A stretch of DNA of 64,000 nt from Stutzerimonas stutzeri (GTDB lineage: Bacteria; Pseudomonadota; Gammaproteobacteria; Pseudomonadales; Pseudomonadaceae): positions 1-64,000 of the forward strand of contig DDKB01000013.1 in assembly GCA_002339675.1 (NCBI GenBank), read 5' to 3'. The first letter of the stretch is position 1; each line of letters begins with the position of its first letter. Under the pieces are notes generated by a model. It was not told the DNA's origin. It worked only from the letters and a program-made list of their open reading frames with translations, and made no database searches. The position numbers and the translations under genes are program-made. Positions 37,693 through 46,277 of this stretch are shown here, piece after piece.

Positions 37693-39060
37693 ATGCATGA
37701 TCCCTACAGCGAACGGATGAGCGCCGGCGAGACCCGTGCGGCGTCCGGGCTGGCCCTGGTTTTCGCGTTTCGCATGCTTGGCATGTTCATGGTGTTGCCC
37801 GTGCTGGCGACCTACGGTCTGGAGCTGAAGGGTGCCACGCCGGCGCTGATTGGCCTCGCTATCGGTGCCTATGGTTTGACCCAGGCGGTGCTACAAATTC
37901 CGTTCGGCATGCTGTCCGACCGAATTGGCCGCTTGCCGGTGATCTACTTCGGTCTGCTGATCTTCGCCGCTGGCGCAGCGTTGGCGGCCTCGGCGGACTC
38001 GATCTGGGGCGTGGTCGCCGGTCGGGTGCTGCAGGGCGCCGGGGCGATCTCGGCGGCCGTCATGGCGCTGCTGTCGGATCTCACCCGTGAACAACACCGC
38101 ACCAAGGCCATGGCGATGATCGGCATGAGCATCGGCGTGTCCTTTGCCGTCGCGATGGTTGTCGGCCCGCTGCTGACCCGGGCGTACGGCCTGTCCGGAC
38201 TGTTCTGGACCACCGCCGGCATGGCGCTGCTGGGCATCGCGATCATCGCCACCCTGCCTCGGGCAAACCGTCACCTGCGGCATCGCGAGTCCGGTGTGGC
38301 GAAGCAGGCGCTCGGGGCAACGGTGCGGCATCCCGATCTGCTGCGACTGGATTTCAGCATCTTCGTGCTGCACGCGATTCTGATGGCCAGTTTCGTCGCG
38401 CTGCCGCTGGCGCTGGTCAACCAGGCCGGATTGCCGAAGGATCAGCACTGGTGGGTCTACCTGACTGCCCTGGTGGTGGGTTTCTTCGGCATGGTGCCCT
38501 TCATCATCTACGGCGAGAAGAAGCGGCAGATGAAGCGCGTCGTACTTGGCGCCGTCGCGGTGCTGGTCCTCGCCGAGCTGTTCTTCTGGCTGTTCGGCGA
38601 CCGGCTATGGTCGCTGGTGGCGGGCATGATCGTGTTCTTCATCGCCTTCAACCTGCTGGAGGCCTCGCTGCCTTCATTGATCAGCAAGGTCGCCCCGGCC
38701 GGCGGCAAGGGCACGGCGATGGGCATCTATTCGACGTGCCAATTCCTGGGCTCCGGTCTGGGCGGCGTGATTGGCGGCTGGTTCTACCAGCTGGGCGGGC
38801 TTGGCCTGGTGTTCTCCGGCTGCACGGCGCTCTGCGGGCTGTGGCTGCTGGTGACCTGGGGGATGCGTGAGCCGCCGTATGTTACCGGCCTGCGGCTGCC
38901 GCTGTCGGCCAGTGCGGTCGGCAATCCCGGACTCGCCGAACAGATGCTGCGCGTCCCGGGGGTATCCGACGCGGTGGTGATCGCCGACGAGGCGGCCGCC
39001 TACGTCAAGGTGGACATGCAGATGCTGGACCGCGCAGCGCTGGATCGTCTGGTCGCTTGA
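37693..39060 (+). CDS. YajR-like MFS transporter with C-terminal YAM-type domain
   Basis: A 455-aa major facilitator protein with about 12 membrane helices. The typical loop 2-3 motif GMLSDRIGRLPVIYFG is at about residues 75-90. After the last helix (near residue 395) a soluble domain of about 55 residues (LAEQMLRVPGVSDAVVIADE...) resembles the ferredoxin-like YAM domain of E. coli YajR, whose length is nearly the same. The substrate is unknown. A -10-like TAGAAT lies at 37657-37662. The gene diverges from uvrA and precedes ssb, as in P. aeruginosa (from memory). Confidence 0.85.
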   Translation: MHDPYSERMSAGETRAASGLALVFAFRMLGMFMVLPVLATYGLELKGATPALIGLAIGAYGLTQAVLQIPFGMLSDRIGRLPVIYFGLLIFAAGAALAASADSIWGVVAGRVLQGAGAISAAVMALLSDLTREQHRTKAMAMIGMSIGVSFAVAMVVGPLLTRAYGLSGLFWTTAGMALLGIAIIATLPRANRHLRHRESGVAKQALGATVRHPDLLRLDFSIFVLHAILMASFVALPLALVNQAGLPKDQHWWVYLTALVVGFFGMVPFIIYGEKKRQMKRVVLGAVAVLVLAELFFWLFGDRLWSLVAGMIVFFIAFNLLEASLPSLISKVAPAGGKGTAMGIYSTCQFLGSGLGGVIGGWFYQLGGLGLVFSGCTALCGLWLLVTWGMREPPYVTGLRLPLSASAVGNPGLAEQMLRVPGVSDAVVIADEAAAYVKVDMQMLDRAALDRLVA

Positions 39061-39124
39061 GTGTGGGGCGAGCGCTGGCGCTTGGCGCGTCCCGCTGTTC
39101 GTTTTGCCAGCCGGGTCGCGCCGG

Positions 39125-39153
39125 TTGGCCGCCACAAGGTGGTAGGGTAAGAT
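39125..39153 (+). promoter_or_regulatory. Putative ssb promoter
   Basis: TTGGCC (39125-39130), 17-base spacer and TAAGAT (39148-39153), about 80 bases before ssb. A degenerate LexA-like CTGT-N8-CCAG occurs 38 bases upstream of the -10. Confidence 0.5.
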
Positions 39154-39231
39154 TCACGGCTACCGGCTTTTCCCCGTCCTCGGGGCACTCGCGAGCCATC
39201 TCACTTTCATGTTCAGACAAAGGAGTTACCC

Positions 39232-39717
39232 ATGGCCAGAGGGGTGAATAAAGTCATCTTGATCGGCAATGTCGGCGGCGACCCGGAAACCCGCTACATG
39301 CCCAACGGCAATGCGGTGACCAACATCACCCTGGCCACCACCGACAGCTGGAAGGACAAGCAGACCGGCCAGCAGCAGGAGCGCACTGAATGGCACCGCG
39401 TCGTGCTGTTCGGCAAGGTTGCCGAGATTGCCGGCGAATACCTGCGCAAGGGCTCGCAGTGTTACATCGAAGGCCGCCTGCAGACCCGCGAATGGGAAAA
39501 GGACGGCGTCAAGCGCTACACCACCGAAGTGGTCGTCGACATGGGCGGCACCATGCAGCTGCTCGGCGGTCGTGGTGGCAGTTCGGACGACGCGCCGCGC
39601 CAGTCGCAGCCGCGGCCTCAGCGCGAGCCGCAGCAGCAGCGCCAGCAGGCCCAGCCGCAGCCGGCCCAGCAGCCCGCGCCGGACTACGACAGTTTCGACG
39701 ACGACATTCCCTTCTAG
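39232..39717 (+). CDS. ssb: Single-stranded DNA-binding protein
   Basis: SSB coats single-stranded DNA as a tetramer and recruits repair and replication partners. The 161-aa protein has an N-terminal OB fold (GVNKVILIGNVGGDPETRYM, then TEWHRVVLFGKVAEIAGEYL), a Gln/Pro-rich linker and the acidic C-terminal tip DDDIPF used for partner binding. AGGAG precedes the ATG. The RmlD-like gene starts 11 bases after its stop, so co-transcription is likely. Confidence 0.98.
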   Translation: MARGVNKVILIGNVGGDPETRYMPNGNAVTNITLATTDSWKDKQTGQQQERTEWHRVVLFGKVAEIAGEYLRKGSQCYIEGRLQTREWEKDGVKRYTTEVVVDMGGTMQLLGGRGGSSDDAPRQSQPRPQREPQQQRQQAQPQPAQQPAPDYDSFDDDIPF

Positions 39718-39727
39718 AGTCTCCTTC

Positions 39728-40612
39728 ATGCGAATGCGCCTGATGCTGTTGGGCGGCGGTAATGCCCTGGGCCAGGCGCTGATCCGCCTCGGAGCCGAAG
39801 AAGATGTCGGTTTCCTGGCACCCCGGCCGCCCGTACAGGGCTGGGATGCACCCAGCCTGACCGACCTGCTCGACGACAACCGTCCGGACGTGGTCATCAA
39901 TCTCGCCTACTACTATGACTGGTTCCAGAGCGGCCAGGTCGAAGCGGCCCAGCTGGCCAGCCAGGAGCGGGCGATCGAGCGACTGGCGGAGCTGTGCCAG
40001 CACCATCAGTTCATCCTTATGCAACCGTCCAGCTACCGCGTATTCGACGGGGCGCGCACCACCGCCTACAGCGAAAAGGACGATGTCGCGCCGCTCGATG
40101 CGCGCAGCCGGGCGCTCTGGCGAATAGAGCAGAGCGTGCGCGCACTCTGTCCGCGGCATGTCCTGCTGCGCTTCGGCTGGCTGTTGGACGACAGTTCAGA
40201 CGGCCTGCTGGGACGTTTTCTGCAGCGTCTTGAAGATTGCGACGAGCTCAGCCTGGCCGACGACCGGCGCGGCAATCCGACTCCCGTCGAGGACGCGGCG
40301 CGGGTGATGCTGGCGGTGCTCAAGCAGCTCGATTGCCAGGCGCCGCTGTGGGGCACCTACCATTACGGCGGTCACGAGGCGTCCACGCCGCTGGTGGTGG
40401 GGCAGGCGCTGATGGCCGAGGCGGCGCAGCACCGCGCGCTGCGGCTTGAGCGTCTGACACCTGTGGCGCACGCTGCCTGCGAGGACGCCGCGGACGAGCC
40501 CCAGCACGGGGTGCTCGCCTGCAAGAAGATATTCAATACCTTCGGTATCAAGCCGCGTGCCTGGCGCACCGGCCTGCCGAACTTGCTGGAGCGTTATTAC
40601 CGTCATGGCTGA
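39728..40612 (+). CDS. RmlD-like sugar nucleotide-binding protein, catalytic dyad degenerate
   Basis: A 294-aa Rossmann-type protein of the dTDP-4-dehydrorhamnose reductase superfamily. The N-terminal LLGGGNALGQAL (residues 7-18) is a nucleotide-binding turn. The blocks SSYRVFDG and YSEKDDVAP fit RmlD. In RmlD the following segment has a Tyr-x-x-x-Lys pair; here it reads LDARSRALWRIEQ, so Tyr is replaced by Arg and Lys by Leu. That suggests it binds a cofactor but may not catalyse the usual reduction. The ATG at 39728 (or the ATG two codons on) follows ssb; the 3' end overlaps the epimerase gene by 8 bases. Confidence 0.75.
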   Translation: MRMRLMLLGGGNALGQALIRLGAEEDVGFLAPRPPVQGWDAPSLTDLLDDNRPDVVINLAYYYDWFQSGQVEAAQLASQERAIERLAELCQHHQFILMQPSSYRVFDGARTTAYSEKDDVAPLDARSRALWRIEQSVRALCPRHVLLRFGWLLDDSSDGLLGRFLQRLEDCDELSLADDRRGNPTPVEDAARVMLAVLKQLDCQAPLWGTYHYGGHEASTPLVVGQALMAEAAQHRALRLERLTPVAHAACEDAADEPQHGVLACKKIFNTFGIKPRAWRTGLPNLLERYYRHG

Positions 40613-41534
40613 CTCGCCGATTCTGGTCACCGGAGGGGCGGGCTTCATCGGCTCGAACCTCGCCGATGCGCTGCTGGCGCGGGGCGATACCGTCCGCGTG
40701 CTCGACAATTTCTCGACCGGCAAGCGCAGCAACCTGCCAAACAGCGATCGCGTCCAGGTCCGCGAAGGTGACGTGGCCGATGCTGCGGTCGTGCGCGACG
40801 CCGTGCGGGGATGCCGCGCCGTGGTGCACCTGGCGGCGGTTGCGTCGGTGCAGGCATCGGTCGATGATCCGGTCGGCACGCACCAGAGCAACCTGATCGG
40901 CACCCTGAACCTGTGCGAGGCCATGCGCGCCGAAGGTGTGCGCCGTGTGATCTTCGCCTCGAGTGCTGCGGTCTATGGCAATAACGGCGAAGGCCAGGCT
41001 ATCGACGAGGACACGCCCAAGGCGCCCCTGACACCCTATGCGGCGGACAAGCTGGCCAGCGAGCATTACCTCGATTTCTATCGCCGCCAGCATGGCCTGG
41101 AGCCGGTGATCTTTCGCTTCTTCAATATCTTCGGGCCGCGTCAGGACCCCTCGTCCCCGTATTCCGGGGTGATCAGCATCTTCACCGAGCGCGCACGCCA
41201 CGGGCGACCGATCACGGTTTTCGGTGATGGCGAGCAGACCCGTGATTTTCTCTACGTCGGCGACCTGGTCGAGGTGCTGCTGCAGGCGCTGGATTCGCCC
41301 GAGGCCCGGGAAGGCGCGGTGAATGTCGGCCTCAACCGCGCCACCTCGCTGAACCAATTGCTCGAGGCGGTGGGCGAGGTGCTGGGCGTTTTGCCCGAGG
41401 TGCAGCGGCAGGCGCCGCGTCCGGGGGATATTCGCCATTCACGTGCCTGCAACGATCGATTGCTGCAGCGCTACCCTTTGCCGGCGCCGCCTACCGGGAT
41501 GCGTGATGGCCTGAGAAAGCTGCTCGGCCTGTAA
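40605..41534 (+). CDS. NAD-dependent epimerase/dehydratase (extended SDR)
   Basis: A 309-aa extended short-chain dehydrogenase, similar to UDP-glucose 4-epimerases. It has the NAD motif TGGAGFIGSNL near residue 10, the catalytic Ser-rich FASSAAVYG and the Tyr-x-x-x-Lys motif YAADK. RFFNIFGPRQDP is the family sugar-binding loop. The ATG at 40605 lies in the end of the RmlD-like gene, so the two are coupled. The pair next to oprG matches P. aeruginosa PA4068-PA4069 (from memory). The substrate is unknown. Confidence 0.85.
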   Translation: MADSPILVTGGAGFIGSNLADALLARGDTVRVLDNFSTGKRSNLPNSDRVQVREGDVADAAVVRDAVRGCRAVVHLAAVASVQASVDDPVGTHQSNLIGTLNLCEAMRAEGVRRVIFASSAAVYGNNGEGQAIDEDTPKAPLTPYAADKLASEHYLDFYRRQHGLEPVIFRFFNIFGPRQDPSSPYSGVISIFTERARHGRPITVFGDGEQTRDFLYVGDLVEVLLQALDSPEAREGAVNVGLNRATSLNQLLEAVGEVLGVLPEVQRQAPRPGDIRHSRACNDRLLQRYPLPAPPTGMRDGLRKLLGL

Positions 41535-41555
41535 AGCCGTGCCGACTGATACAAA

Positions 41556-41577
41556 AAAGGCGCCCCAGGGCGCCTTT
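41556..41577. terminator. Bidirectional terminator between the epimerase gene and oprG
   Basis: AAAGGCGCC (41556-41564) pairs with GGCGCCTTT (41569-41577) around CCAG, with an A run before it (41553-41558). It lies between two convergent genes and can end both transcripts. Confidence 0.88.
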
Positions 41578-41609
41578 CTGCTGTCTGCGATCCGGTCGGG
41601 CCGGCGTCC

Positions 41610-42296
41610 TCAGAACTTGTAGCCTAGACCGACCATGTAGACGAAGGGATCGACGTCGACGTCGACCTTTACCTTGGCGCCGCCAAAGTTTGTGGTGCCG
41701 GTTGTATCGATGTCGATGTAGCGTACCTGAGCGTTGACCATAACATTGTCGGTCAGCATGTAATCCATGCCCACCTGCGCGGCCAGACCCCATGAGTCCT
41801 TCATGTCCAAGCCGCTGAAACCCTTGCTTTCGGCTTCGCTGCTCAGCTTGTCGTCGAAGAACCAGGTGTAGTTGATGCCAGCACCGACATAGGGTTGAAA
41901 CGCTGACTTGCTGTCGAGCGGGTAGTAGACAACGCTCAGGGTCGGAGGCAGGTGCTTGAGTTCACCCAGTTTCCCGTTCAAGCCTGCGAACGCACCGGGC
42001 ATTCCCGCTACGCCTACGTTGTGCGTGAAAGGGCTGGCGGCGAGCAGTTCGATACCCACCTTGTCAGTCACCATGTAGGCGAAGTTCAGGCCCAGTTGGG
42101 TGTCGCTGTCGAGGGTCGCCTTGGTGCCGGCAACGCTTGTCGACAGCGCGCCTACATAGATGTCACCACTGTCTTCATGCGGATCAACCGTGATCGCGCC
42201 AGCGCGAACGATGACGTCACCCGCCTGATGGGCCTGGGCGAAGGGAGCGGCGAGAGCCACGGCCAGCACGGAAGCGGTAAACAGGGTCTTGCGCAT
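41610..42296 (-). CDS. oprG: OmpW family outer membrane protein OprG
   Basis: A 228-aa precursor with signal peptide (RKTLFTASVLAVALAAPFAQA, cleavage before HQAGD) and an eight-stranded OmpW-type barrel ending in an aromatic C-terminus (VGLGYKF). OprG forms a small hydrophobic channel in the outer membrane of P. aeruginosa. I chose the ATG at 42296 because it starts the signal peptide; an ATG 81 bases upstream adds a basic non-conserved stretch. An ANR-like site lies 68 bases upstream. OprG is reported as oxygen- and iron-responsive in P. aeruginosa (established knowledge). Confidence 0.9.
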   Translation of the reverse strand: MRKTLFTASVLAVALAAPFAQAHQAGDVIVRAGAITVDPHEDSGDIYVGALSTSVAGTKATLDSDTQLGLNFAYMVTDKVGIELLAASPFTHNVGVAGMPGAFAGLNGKLGELKHLPPTLSVVYYPLDSKSAFQPYVGAGINYTWFFDDKLSSEAESKGFSGLDMKDSWGLAAQVGMDYMLTDNVMVNAQVRYIDIDTTGTTNFGGAKVKVDVDVDPFVYMVGLGYKF

Positions 42297-42363
42297 AATG
42301 GAACTCCATCGAGACAGGTGTGTTGCGGTTGGCGCCATCTTAGGGCGGGCCTTTCTGGCGATT

Positions 42364-42377
42364 TTGATCCAGCTCAA
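42364..42377 (-). promoter_or_regulatory. ANR/FNR-like box upstream of oprG
   Basis: TTGAT-CCAG-CTCAA fits the consensus TTGAT-N4-ATCAA at nine of ten defined bases. It lies about 68-81 bases before the oprG ATG, a suitable distance for activation. The gene faces away from the TonB operon, whose Fur box begins 60 bases further on. Confidence 0.5.
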
Positions 42378-42438
42378 CGAAACGCCCCGCTTTGAGCGGC
42401 CTGCGACGTATTGCCCGAGTTGCCTCTCCGGTACGTTT

Positions 42439-42458
42439 AGATGATAATGGTTCTCTTT
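42439..42458 (+). promoter_or_regulatory. Putative Fur box upstream of the TonB2-type operon
   Basis: The segment AGATGATAATGGTTCTCTTT (42439-42458) contains TGATAAT exactly as in the Fur consensus GATAATGATAATCATTATC and a partly matching second half (TTCTC). It is 33 bases before the DUF3450 start, where a repressor would cover the promoter. Confidence 0.65.
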
Positions 42459-42490
42459 CTAGTTTGACGTTCGCTCCCAAGGACCCCTCC

Positions 42491-43261
42491 ATGCAAGCGT
42501 TCCTTCCCCGCGTCCTCGCGGTTGCCGTGCTGTCCTGTGGCGTGCCGCTGCACGCTGCTCCGCTGGATGACGTGCTGGACGAAAGCCAGCAGCTGGCTAG
42601 CGAGGCCAAGGCCTCCCAGGCACGTATCGAGCAGCTCGACGATGCTGCCCGGCAAATGCTCGCCGACTATCGCAATGCCATTCAGCAGACCGAAGCGCTG
42701 AAGGCTTACAACGCCCAGCTGGTAGAGCTCACCGAGGCGCAGCGCAAGGAGCTGGATGGATTCCAGCGTCAGCTAGACGGCATCGAGCGCACCCAGCAGG
42801 CCGTTGCGCCGCAGATGGGTCGCATGATCGCGGTGCTCGGTGAGTTCATCGCCGCCGACCTGCCGTTCCTGCCCGATGAGCGTGCCGACCGTCTCGCCGG
42901 TCTGCAGGACATGGAAGCGCGTGCCGACGTCAGCCTGGCCGAGAAATACCGCCGAATCCTCGAGGCCTACCAGATCGAGAGTGACTACGGCCGCACGCTG
43001 GAGGCCTGGCGCGGCGAGCTGCCCGTCGAGGGTGGCAGCCGCAGCGTCGAGTTCCTGCGCCTGGGTCGCACCATGCTCTATTACCAGACGCTGGATGCCC
43101 ACGAGAGCGGCTGGTGGAACCCGCAAACCCATGCTTGGGAAGTGCTGGATGGCAGTGCCCGTCGGCCAATCACCAAAGCCATCGCCATCGCGCGCCAGCA
43201 ACAGGCGCCGACGTGGCTGGAGCTGCCAGTGAAGACCTTGGCCACGGAGGCTGCGCAATGA
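42491..43261 (+). CDS. DUF3450 protein of a TonB energy transduction system
   Basis: A 256-aa secreted protein with signal peptide (MQAFLPRVLAVAVLSCGVPL, cleavage after HAA) and a long coiled coil from about residue 25 to 100. It is a member of DUF3450, which in Vibrio and other Gammaproteobacteria accompanies TtpC-containing TonB systems. It is the first gene of an operon of six; the next start overlaps its stop (ATGA). The start at 42491 is chosen because a signal peptide follows; the longer open frame crosses the Fur box. Confidence 0.85.
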   Translation: MQAFLPRVLAVAVLSCGVPLHAAPLDDVLDESQQLASEAKASQARIEQLDDAARQMLADYRNAIQQTEALKAYNAQLVELTEAQRKELDGFQRQLDGIERTQQAVAPQMGRMIAVLGEFIAADLPFLPDERADRLAGLQDMEARADVSLAEKYRRILEAYQIESDYGRTLEAWRGELPVEGGSRSVEFLRLGRTMLYYQTLDAHESGWWNPQTHAWEVLDGSARRPITKAIAIARQQQAPTWLELPVKTLATEAAQ

Positions 43262-44604
43262 ATCGTTTGTTGACACTGTTGCTCGTTGGGCTGCTGCCTG
43301 CGTTCGTCCAGGCCGCTGAGCCATTGACCCCTGAGCAATTGCTGCAGCGGATTCGCAGCGAACGCGCCGCGGAAGTGGACGCCATGCAGGTACGCGAGCA
43401 GGCCTTCCTCCAGAACCGCAGCGAGCAGGCGCAACTGCTGGCTCGAGCGAATGCGACCCTTGAAAAAGAGAAGGCCGAGGCCGAGCGCCTGAAAGCCGAA
43501 TTCGACCGCCAGGAGGCGGAGCTGGCCGAGCAGGAAAAACTGCTGGCGCAGCGGGTCGGCCATCTTGGCGAACTCTTCGGCGTGGTTCGCCAGAGTGCCG
43601 GCGACATTGCCGGACAGTGGCAGGACAGCCTGCTTAACGCCCAGTACCCGGAGCGGCTCAAGCGGCTCAAGGCGTTGGCCGAAAGCCGGACGCTGCCGTC
43701 GGCGGACGATCTGGATGGCTTCTGGATGACCCTGCTCGAAGACCTCACGGCCAGCGGCCAGGTCGAGCGTGTCGCATTGCCGGTGGTCGATGCCGATGGC
43801 CAGCGTAGCGAGCGATCGGTTCTGCGCGTCGGTAACTTCGCGGCGTTCACCGAAGACAGCTTCCTGCGCTATGACAGCGACGCCCATGAGCTGCTGACCC
43901 CCAGCCGCCAACCTGACGGCATGGGCATGGTGGATGACTACCTGAGCAGCAGCGAGGCCTTGGCAACCCTGCCGATCGATCCCACTCGCGGTTCGCTGTT
44001 GGCCCAGCTGCAGCGTCAACCACAACTGTGGGACCGTGTTCAACAAGGCGGGCTGGTCGGCTGGGTGATTCTGGTTCTGGGTGCCATTGGCCTATGCCTG
44101 GCCATCTGGCGCATGGTCTACCTGGCCCGTGTCGGGCGCGCGGTAAGCCGGCAGACCCGTGAGCTCAGCCAGCCGCGTGATGACAACCCGCTAGGGCGAA
44201 TCATTGGCGTGCTCGGCCCCAAGCCACAGCTTTCGGACCTCGAGACGCTGGAGCTCAAGCTCGACGAGGCCATTCTGCAAGAGACGCCGCCTCTCGAACG
44301 TGGTCAGCCACTGCTGAAATTGCTCAGCGCCGTCGCCCCGCTGCTCGGCCTGCTGGGAACCGTGACCGGCATGATCGTGACCTTCCAGGCCATCACTCAA
44401 AGTGGCGGCGGCGATTCGCGGCTGATGGCCGATGGTATCTCCCAGGCGCTGGTGACTACCGTGCTGGGGCTGGTGGTGGCGATCCCGCTGCTGTTCCTGC
44501 ACAGCCTGCTGGCCAGCCGCAGCAAGGCGCTGATCCAGCTGCTCGAACAACAGAGCGCCGGGTTGATCGCGCTGCACCTGTCGGGAACTCCACGCCGTGA
44601 CTGA
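43258..44604 (+). CDS. TtpC-like ExbB-family proton channel protein with periplasmic coiled coil
   Basis: A 448-aa MotA/TolQ/ExbB family protein. It has a signal peptide (NRLLTLLLVGLLPAFVQA), an alpha-helical periplasmic part with charged heptads at about 35-105, then membrane helices at about 300-322, 360-385 and 400-425 with the ExbB core PLLGLLGTVTGMIVTFQAI. TtpC proteins have this layout and are needed in TonB2 systems of Vibrio, in addition to ordinary ExbB. It overlaps both the DUF3450 gene and exbB. Confidence 0.85.
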   Translation: MNRLLTLLLVGLLPAFVQAAEPLTPEQLLQRIRSERAAEVDAMQVREQAFLQNRSEQAQLLARANATLEKEKAEAERLKAEFDRQEAELAEQEKLLAQRVGHLGELFGVVRQSAGDIAGQWQDSLLNAQYPERLKRLKALAESRTLPSADDLDGFWMTLLEDLTASGQVERVALPVVDADGQRSERSVLRVGNFAAFTEDSFLRYDSDAHELLTPSRQPDGMGMVDDYLSSSEALATLPIDPTRGSLLAQLQRQPQLWDRVQQGGLVGWVILVLGAIGLCLAIWRMVYLARVGRAVSRQTRELSQPRDDNPLGRIIGVLGPKPQLSDLETLELKLDEAILQETPPLERGQPLLKLLSAVAPLLGLLGTVTGMIVTFQAITQSGGGDSRLMADGISQALVTTVLGLVVAIPLLFLHSLLASRSKALIQLLEQQSAGLIALHLSGTPRRD

Positions 44605-45142
44605 TCTGCATGGCCAATGGCTGCGCCTGGTCGACAGCGCTTACTCGCTGCTCGACTTCATGGCGGCAGGCGGCGCGGTGATGTGGGCGCTGGCTGCGTT
44701 GTGCGTGCTGTATTGGACGCTCGTGTTCGAGCGCCTGTGGTTCATGCGCAGGGTATTTCCACGCTGGGTCGAAAGCCGGCGCCAGGCCTGGGCGCTGCTA
44801 GGCGGCCAGCCCGGCAACTGGCAACGCGCCGTGCGCAGCGCCTGGCTGGCGCAGGCCCAGCAGCAGCTTGCCGGCCCCTTGCGGATGAGCAAGACCCTGG
44901 TAGCCATGTATCCGTTGCTCGGACTGCTGGGCACCGTCAGCGGCATGATCGCGGTCTTCGATGTGCTGGCGCTCAACGGCACCGGCAACCCGCGCGGCAT
45001 GGCCGCGGGCGTCTGGCAGGCGACCCTGCCGACCATGGCTGGCATGGTGCTGGCCATCACTGGACTGTTCAGCCTGGCGCGTCTCGAACGTATTTCGCGC
45101 CAGGCTCTCGACCGGCTGGCCGACCAGCTGCGTCACGATTGA
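44597..45142 (+). CDS. exbB: ExbB-like proton channel protein
   Basis: A 181-aa ExbB with three membrane segments (about 20-45, 98-120, 135-160), including PLLGLLGTVSGMIAVF and TLPTMAGMVLAITGLF. It starts at GTG (44597) inside the end of the TtpC-like gene. With ExbD it forms the proton channel that energises TonB. The short N-terminus is the ExbB2 type rather than the longer E. coli form. Confidence 0.88.
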   Translation: MTDLHGQWLRLVDSAYSLLDFMAAGGAVMWALAALCVLYWTLVFERLWFMRRVFPRWVESRRQAWALLGGQPGNWQRAVRSAWLAQAQQQLAGPLRMSKTLVAMYPLLGLLGTVSGMIAVFDVLALNGTGNPRGMAAGVWQATLPTMAGMVLAITGLFSLARLERISRQALDRLADQLRHD

Positions 45143-45152
45143 GGATTACCGG

Positions 45153-45566
45153 ATGCGCATGCGTCGTCATCACTACCAGCAGGAAGAAGACACCGGCATT
45201 GACCTGACGCCGATGCTCGACGTGGTCTTTATCATGCTGATCTTCTTTATCGTCACCAGCTCCTTTATCAAGGAGTCGGGTGTCGAGGTTCAGCGGCCCC
45301 AGGCCGACACGGCCAGCGCCCAGGACAAGGGCAACATCCTGATCGCGGTCACGGCCGACGGCCAGGTCTGGATCGACAAGCAGGCCGTGGATGTGCGCAG
45401 CGTACGCGCGCATGTCGAGCGCATGCGCGTCGACCAGCCCGACGGCGCCGTGGTGGTGCAGGCCGATCAGGACGCCCGAACCGGCCTGGTGGTTCAGGTC
45501 ATGGATCAGGCGCGAATGGCCGGGGTTCAGGACGTAGCCCTTGCTGCCACGTCGGGAGCGCCATGA
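45153..45566 (+). CDS. exbD: ExbD-like biopolymer transport protein
   Basis: A 137-aa ExbD with one membrane helix and periplasmic domain. The conserved acidic residue of the proton path is D23 in PMLDVVFIMLIFF. The C-terminal part (VVVQADQDARTGLVVQVMDQ) is the ExbD periplasmic fold. It follows exbB after 10 bases, and its stop overlaps the tonB start (ATGA). Confidence 0.9.
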   Translation: MRMRRHHYQQEEDTGIDLTPMLDVVFIMLIFFIVTSSFIKESGVEVQRPQADTASAQDKGNILIAVTADGQVWIDKQAVDVRSVRAHVERMRVDQPDGAVVVQADQDARTGLVVQVMDQARMAGVQDVALAATSGAP

Positions 45567-46276
45567 TGGCGCGCGGACTGGCCCGGGTCGGGTTGTCCTT
45601 CGTCGCCGCCTGTGTGGTGGCGTTGCTGTTGTTCGCGCTGATGTTGAGCATGGTCAACCCGCCGCGTAGCGAGGTAACGGACGATCCGGTAGCCATCGCC
45701 AATTTCGTACGGATGGATAGCCGTGACGAAAGTGCCGCGACACGCTCGCGGCAGCAGGCACCGCAACCGCCTCAGCCGAAGACACCGCAACCGCCCACGC
45801 CGCCGACACCGAGCATGGCCAGCCCGAGTGCCAATCTGCCCAAGCTCGATCTGCCGCTGCCGAACATCGATACCGGCGTCTCGGTGGCCAGCGCGCCCGC
45901 GCCCAGTCTCGCCGGACTGACGGCCGCATCGGCCCCGGCAGCACCGCCTGCGCCAGCGGCCCCGTCGGCCGCCGAAACGGCGGGCCAGTCCGGCCCTGAG
46001 CAGGAAGTCATGCCGCTCAACGATGTGCGTCCGGAATATCCCTATCGGGCACGTCAGCGCGGCATCGAGGGCCACATCAAGCTCGCCTTCACCATCACGG
46101 CTGCGGGCAAGGTAGAGAACATCCGGGTGCTGGACGCCTCACCACCCAACGTTTTCGATCGCGAAGCACGCCGTGCCGCTGCTCGCTGGCGTTTTGCGCC
46201 GCGTACCGAGAACGGCGCCGCGGTATCGCGCGAAGCCGTTAAAACCCTGCATTTCCGCCTGCAAGGAGAACGCTGA
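45563..46276 (+). CDS. tonB: TonB family protein
   Basis: A 237-aa TonB with an N-terminal membrane anchor (about residues 10-30, SFVAACVVALLLFALMLSMV), a Pro/Ala-rich spacer (about 50-140) and a C-terminal TonB domain (RPEYPYRARQRGIEGHIKLA ... AARRAAARWRF). Such proteins carry the ExbBD energy to outer membrane receptors. It overlaps exbD by four bases and precedes the TPR gene by one base. Confidence 0.9.
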   Translation: MMARGLARVGLSFVAACVVALLLFALMLSMVNPPRSEVTDDPVAIANFVRMDSRDESAATRSRQQAPQPPQPKTPQPPTPPTPSMASPSANLPKLDLPLPNIDTGVSVASAPAPSLAGLTAASAPAAPPAPAAPSAAETAGQSGPEQEVMPLNDVRPEYPYRARQRGIEGHIKLAFTITAAGKVENIRVLDASPPNVFDREARRAAARWRFAPRTENGAAVSREAVKTLHFRLQGER

Positions 46277-46277
46277 C

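Noticed and set aside
39095..39110. LexA-like CTGT-N8-CCAG upstream of ssb
   Set aside because: The last half-site deviates from ACAG and the A/T-rich centre of real LexA sites is only partly present. No such site occurs upstream of uvrA either. I do not call SOS control here.
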